Assembly (NCBI GenBank): GCA_026391125.1
Contig: JAPLEO010000055.1
Span: forward strand, 1 to 43,752
Reading direction: 5' to 3'
Source: Bacteroidota bacterium
Lineage (GTDB): Bacteria; Bacteroidota; Bacteroidia; Chitinophagales; Chitinophagaceae
Length of the DNA: 43,752 nucleotides
Made by a program: the position numbers and the translations under genes. How positions within the stretch are numbered: the stretch's first letter is position 1; the number at the start of each line of letters is the position of its first letter. Positions 42,736 to 43,752 of this stretch are shown here, piece after piece. Under the pieces are notes generated by a model. The model was not told the origin of the DNA. It did no database searches and saw only the letters and a program-made list of their open reading frames with translations.

Positions 42736-43752
42736 ATGCAAATCATATTCTGGATCAGTTTATTTATTATCATTTATACCTATGTAGGGTATGGTATTGT
42801 ATTGTTTTTTATCATTAAATTATTGCGCGTTTTCAGGAAGAAGAAAGAATTGGATCCTCATTATGAATTGCCCACTGTGACATTAATTGTGGCGGCCTAT
42901 AATGAGGAATATTGCATTGAAGAAAAAATAACTAATACACTTGACTTAGAATATCCTAGTAGTAAAGTGAATTATATTTTTATTACCGATGGATCTACAG
43001 ATGGCACTGCTGATATCATTTCAAAATATCCTTCCATTAAATTAATGCATAAGCCAGAGCGTTCTGGAAAAATTGTGGCTGTTCACAGAGCCATGCTGGA
43101 AGTGAAAACTGAGGTTGCGGTATTTACCGATGCCAATACCTTGTTGAATAAACAAGCATTGATCAATATTTGTAGACATTTTCAAGACCCTACTGTTGGT
43201 GCAGTTGCTGGTGAAAAAAGGGTTCATATCGACGACAGTGGCGATGCTACTGCAGGAGAAGGATTCTATTGGAAATATGAATCAAAACTAAAGGCCTGGG
43301 ATTCTGAACTATTTTCTGTTGTGGGAGCGGCGGGAGAATTGTTTAGTGTAAAAACTTCATTGTACATTCCAGTTCCTGTAGATACACTGTTAGATGATTT
43401 TATGATTTCTATGTTGATAGCTGAAAAAGGCTATCGAATAGTGTATGAGCCTGATGCTTATGCAACAGAATCTGCTTCTGCAAATACCAAAGAGGAATTG
43501 AAAAGAAAAGTTCGAATCGCTGCAGGTGGTATTCAATCTTTTTTAAGACTTACGGGATTACTGAATCCATTTAAACATCCAGTTTTAAGTTTTCAATATT
43601 TAAGCCATCGTATTTTACGTTGGACAATTACGCCATTCTTAATGATCGGCTGTTTTATTTTAAACTGGTATATTGTTTTAATGCTTGAAGGCGATTGGAA
43701 GTACCAACTCATTTTAGCCGGACAAGTATTATTCTACGGTTTTGCAATATTG
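42736..43752 (+). CDS. Membrane family 2 glycosyltransferase, truncated by the window edge
   Basis: The ATG at 42736 lies three bases after the preceding stop and opens 339 codons without a stop to the window end, so the gene is partial at its 3' side. An N-terminal helix (IIFWISLFIIIYTYVGYGIV) precedes the GT-A domain: TLIVAAYNEEYCIEEKI, YIFITDGSTDGTADII, the metal motif VFTDANTLLNK, SVVGAAGELFSVK, DDFMISMLIAEKGYRIVYEPDA as catalytic region and KRKVRIAAGGIQSFLR (R-x-R-x-A-G-G type). Helices follow near the end. This matches membrane GT2 enzymes such as poly-GlcNAc synthase-like proteins. Confidence 0.88.
   Translation, partial: MQIIFWISLFIIIYTYVGYGIVLFFIIKLLRVFRKKKELDPHYELPTVTLIVAAYNEEYCIEEKITNTLDLEYPSSKVNYIFITDGSTDGTADIISKYPSIKLMHKPERSGKIVAVHRAMLEVKTEVAVFTDANTLLNKQALINICRHFQDPTVGAVAGEKRVHIDDSGDATAGEGFYWKYESKLKAWDSELFSVVGAAGELFSVKTSLYIPVPVDTLLDDFMISMLIAEKGYRIVYEPDAYATESASANTKEELKRKVRIAAGGIQSFLRLTGLLNPFKHPVLSFQYLSHRILRWTITPFLMIGCFILNWYIVLMLEGDWKYQLILAGQVLFYGFAIL

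Overview
The window looks like the chromosome of a Bacteroidota bacterium, probably Chitinophagaceae-like. This is an inference from the protein families, from AT-rich coding with mostly no Shine-Dalgarno sequences, from TAnnTTTG-type -7 elements, and from the FabV, DUF4833 and Bacteroidota-style sugar-transferase proteins. No rRNA, tRNA or CRISPR array was seen.

Layout. 1-2.9 kb: a SulP anion transporter and the enoyl reductase FabV, closed by a clear intrinsic terminator. 2.95-13.2 kb: a complete [NiFe]-hydrogenase locus of two divergent units. The maturation genes hypA-B-F-C-D-E and a tiny HPGHG membrane protein lie on the minus strand. The structural genes hyaA-B-C and the protease hyaD lie on the plus strand. 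The intergenic region holds two FNR-like palindromes. The small-subunit gene hyaA is broken: about 48-50 codons that should carry ligands of the proximal cluster are missing and the frame changes, while every partner gene looks intact. 13.27-14.93 kb: an IS1634-type insertion sequence flanked by long direct repeats (43/47 bp). It is followed by a GNAT acetyltransferase gene with a one-base frameshift, then a DUF4833 protein.

16.4-19.7 kb (minus): a three-gene polysaccharide operon made of a Gfo/Idh/MocA sugar dehydrogenase, a WbaP/WcaJ-type initiating phosphoglycosyltransferase and a FemAB/GNAT-like protein. 19.96-25.9 kb (plus): a nitric-oxide signalling operon with an NtrC-type response regulator, a stand-alone H-NOX heme sensor, and a 1333-residue hybrid kinase with an HNOBA domain, about five PAS domains, HisKA, HATPase, REC and HPt. 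25.9-29.3 kb (minus): an acyl-CoA dehydrogenase and an unusual quinone-oxidoreductase/MaoC-hydratase fusion. 29.4-43.75 kb: a large exopolysaccharide/O-antigen locus. It holds seven glycosyltransferases, a receiver protein next to a second initiating phosphoglycosyltransferase that itself carries a degenerate receiver domain, a hexapeptide acetyltransferase, a TolC-like protein, a Wzz/BY-kinase-like co-polymerase with eroded kinase motifs, a Wzy/ligase-like membrane protein, and a 46-residue membrane peptide. The last glycosyltransferase runs off the right edge.

How it fits together. The hydrogenase would feed electrons from H2 through a cytochrome b into the quinone pool, and its promoter region suggests control by oxygen or NO. 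As read here it cannot make a normal small subunit. The NO operon forms a plausible phosphorelay ending on a sigma-54 activator. The right half makes and exports a surface polysaccharide.
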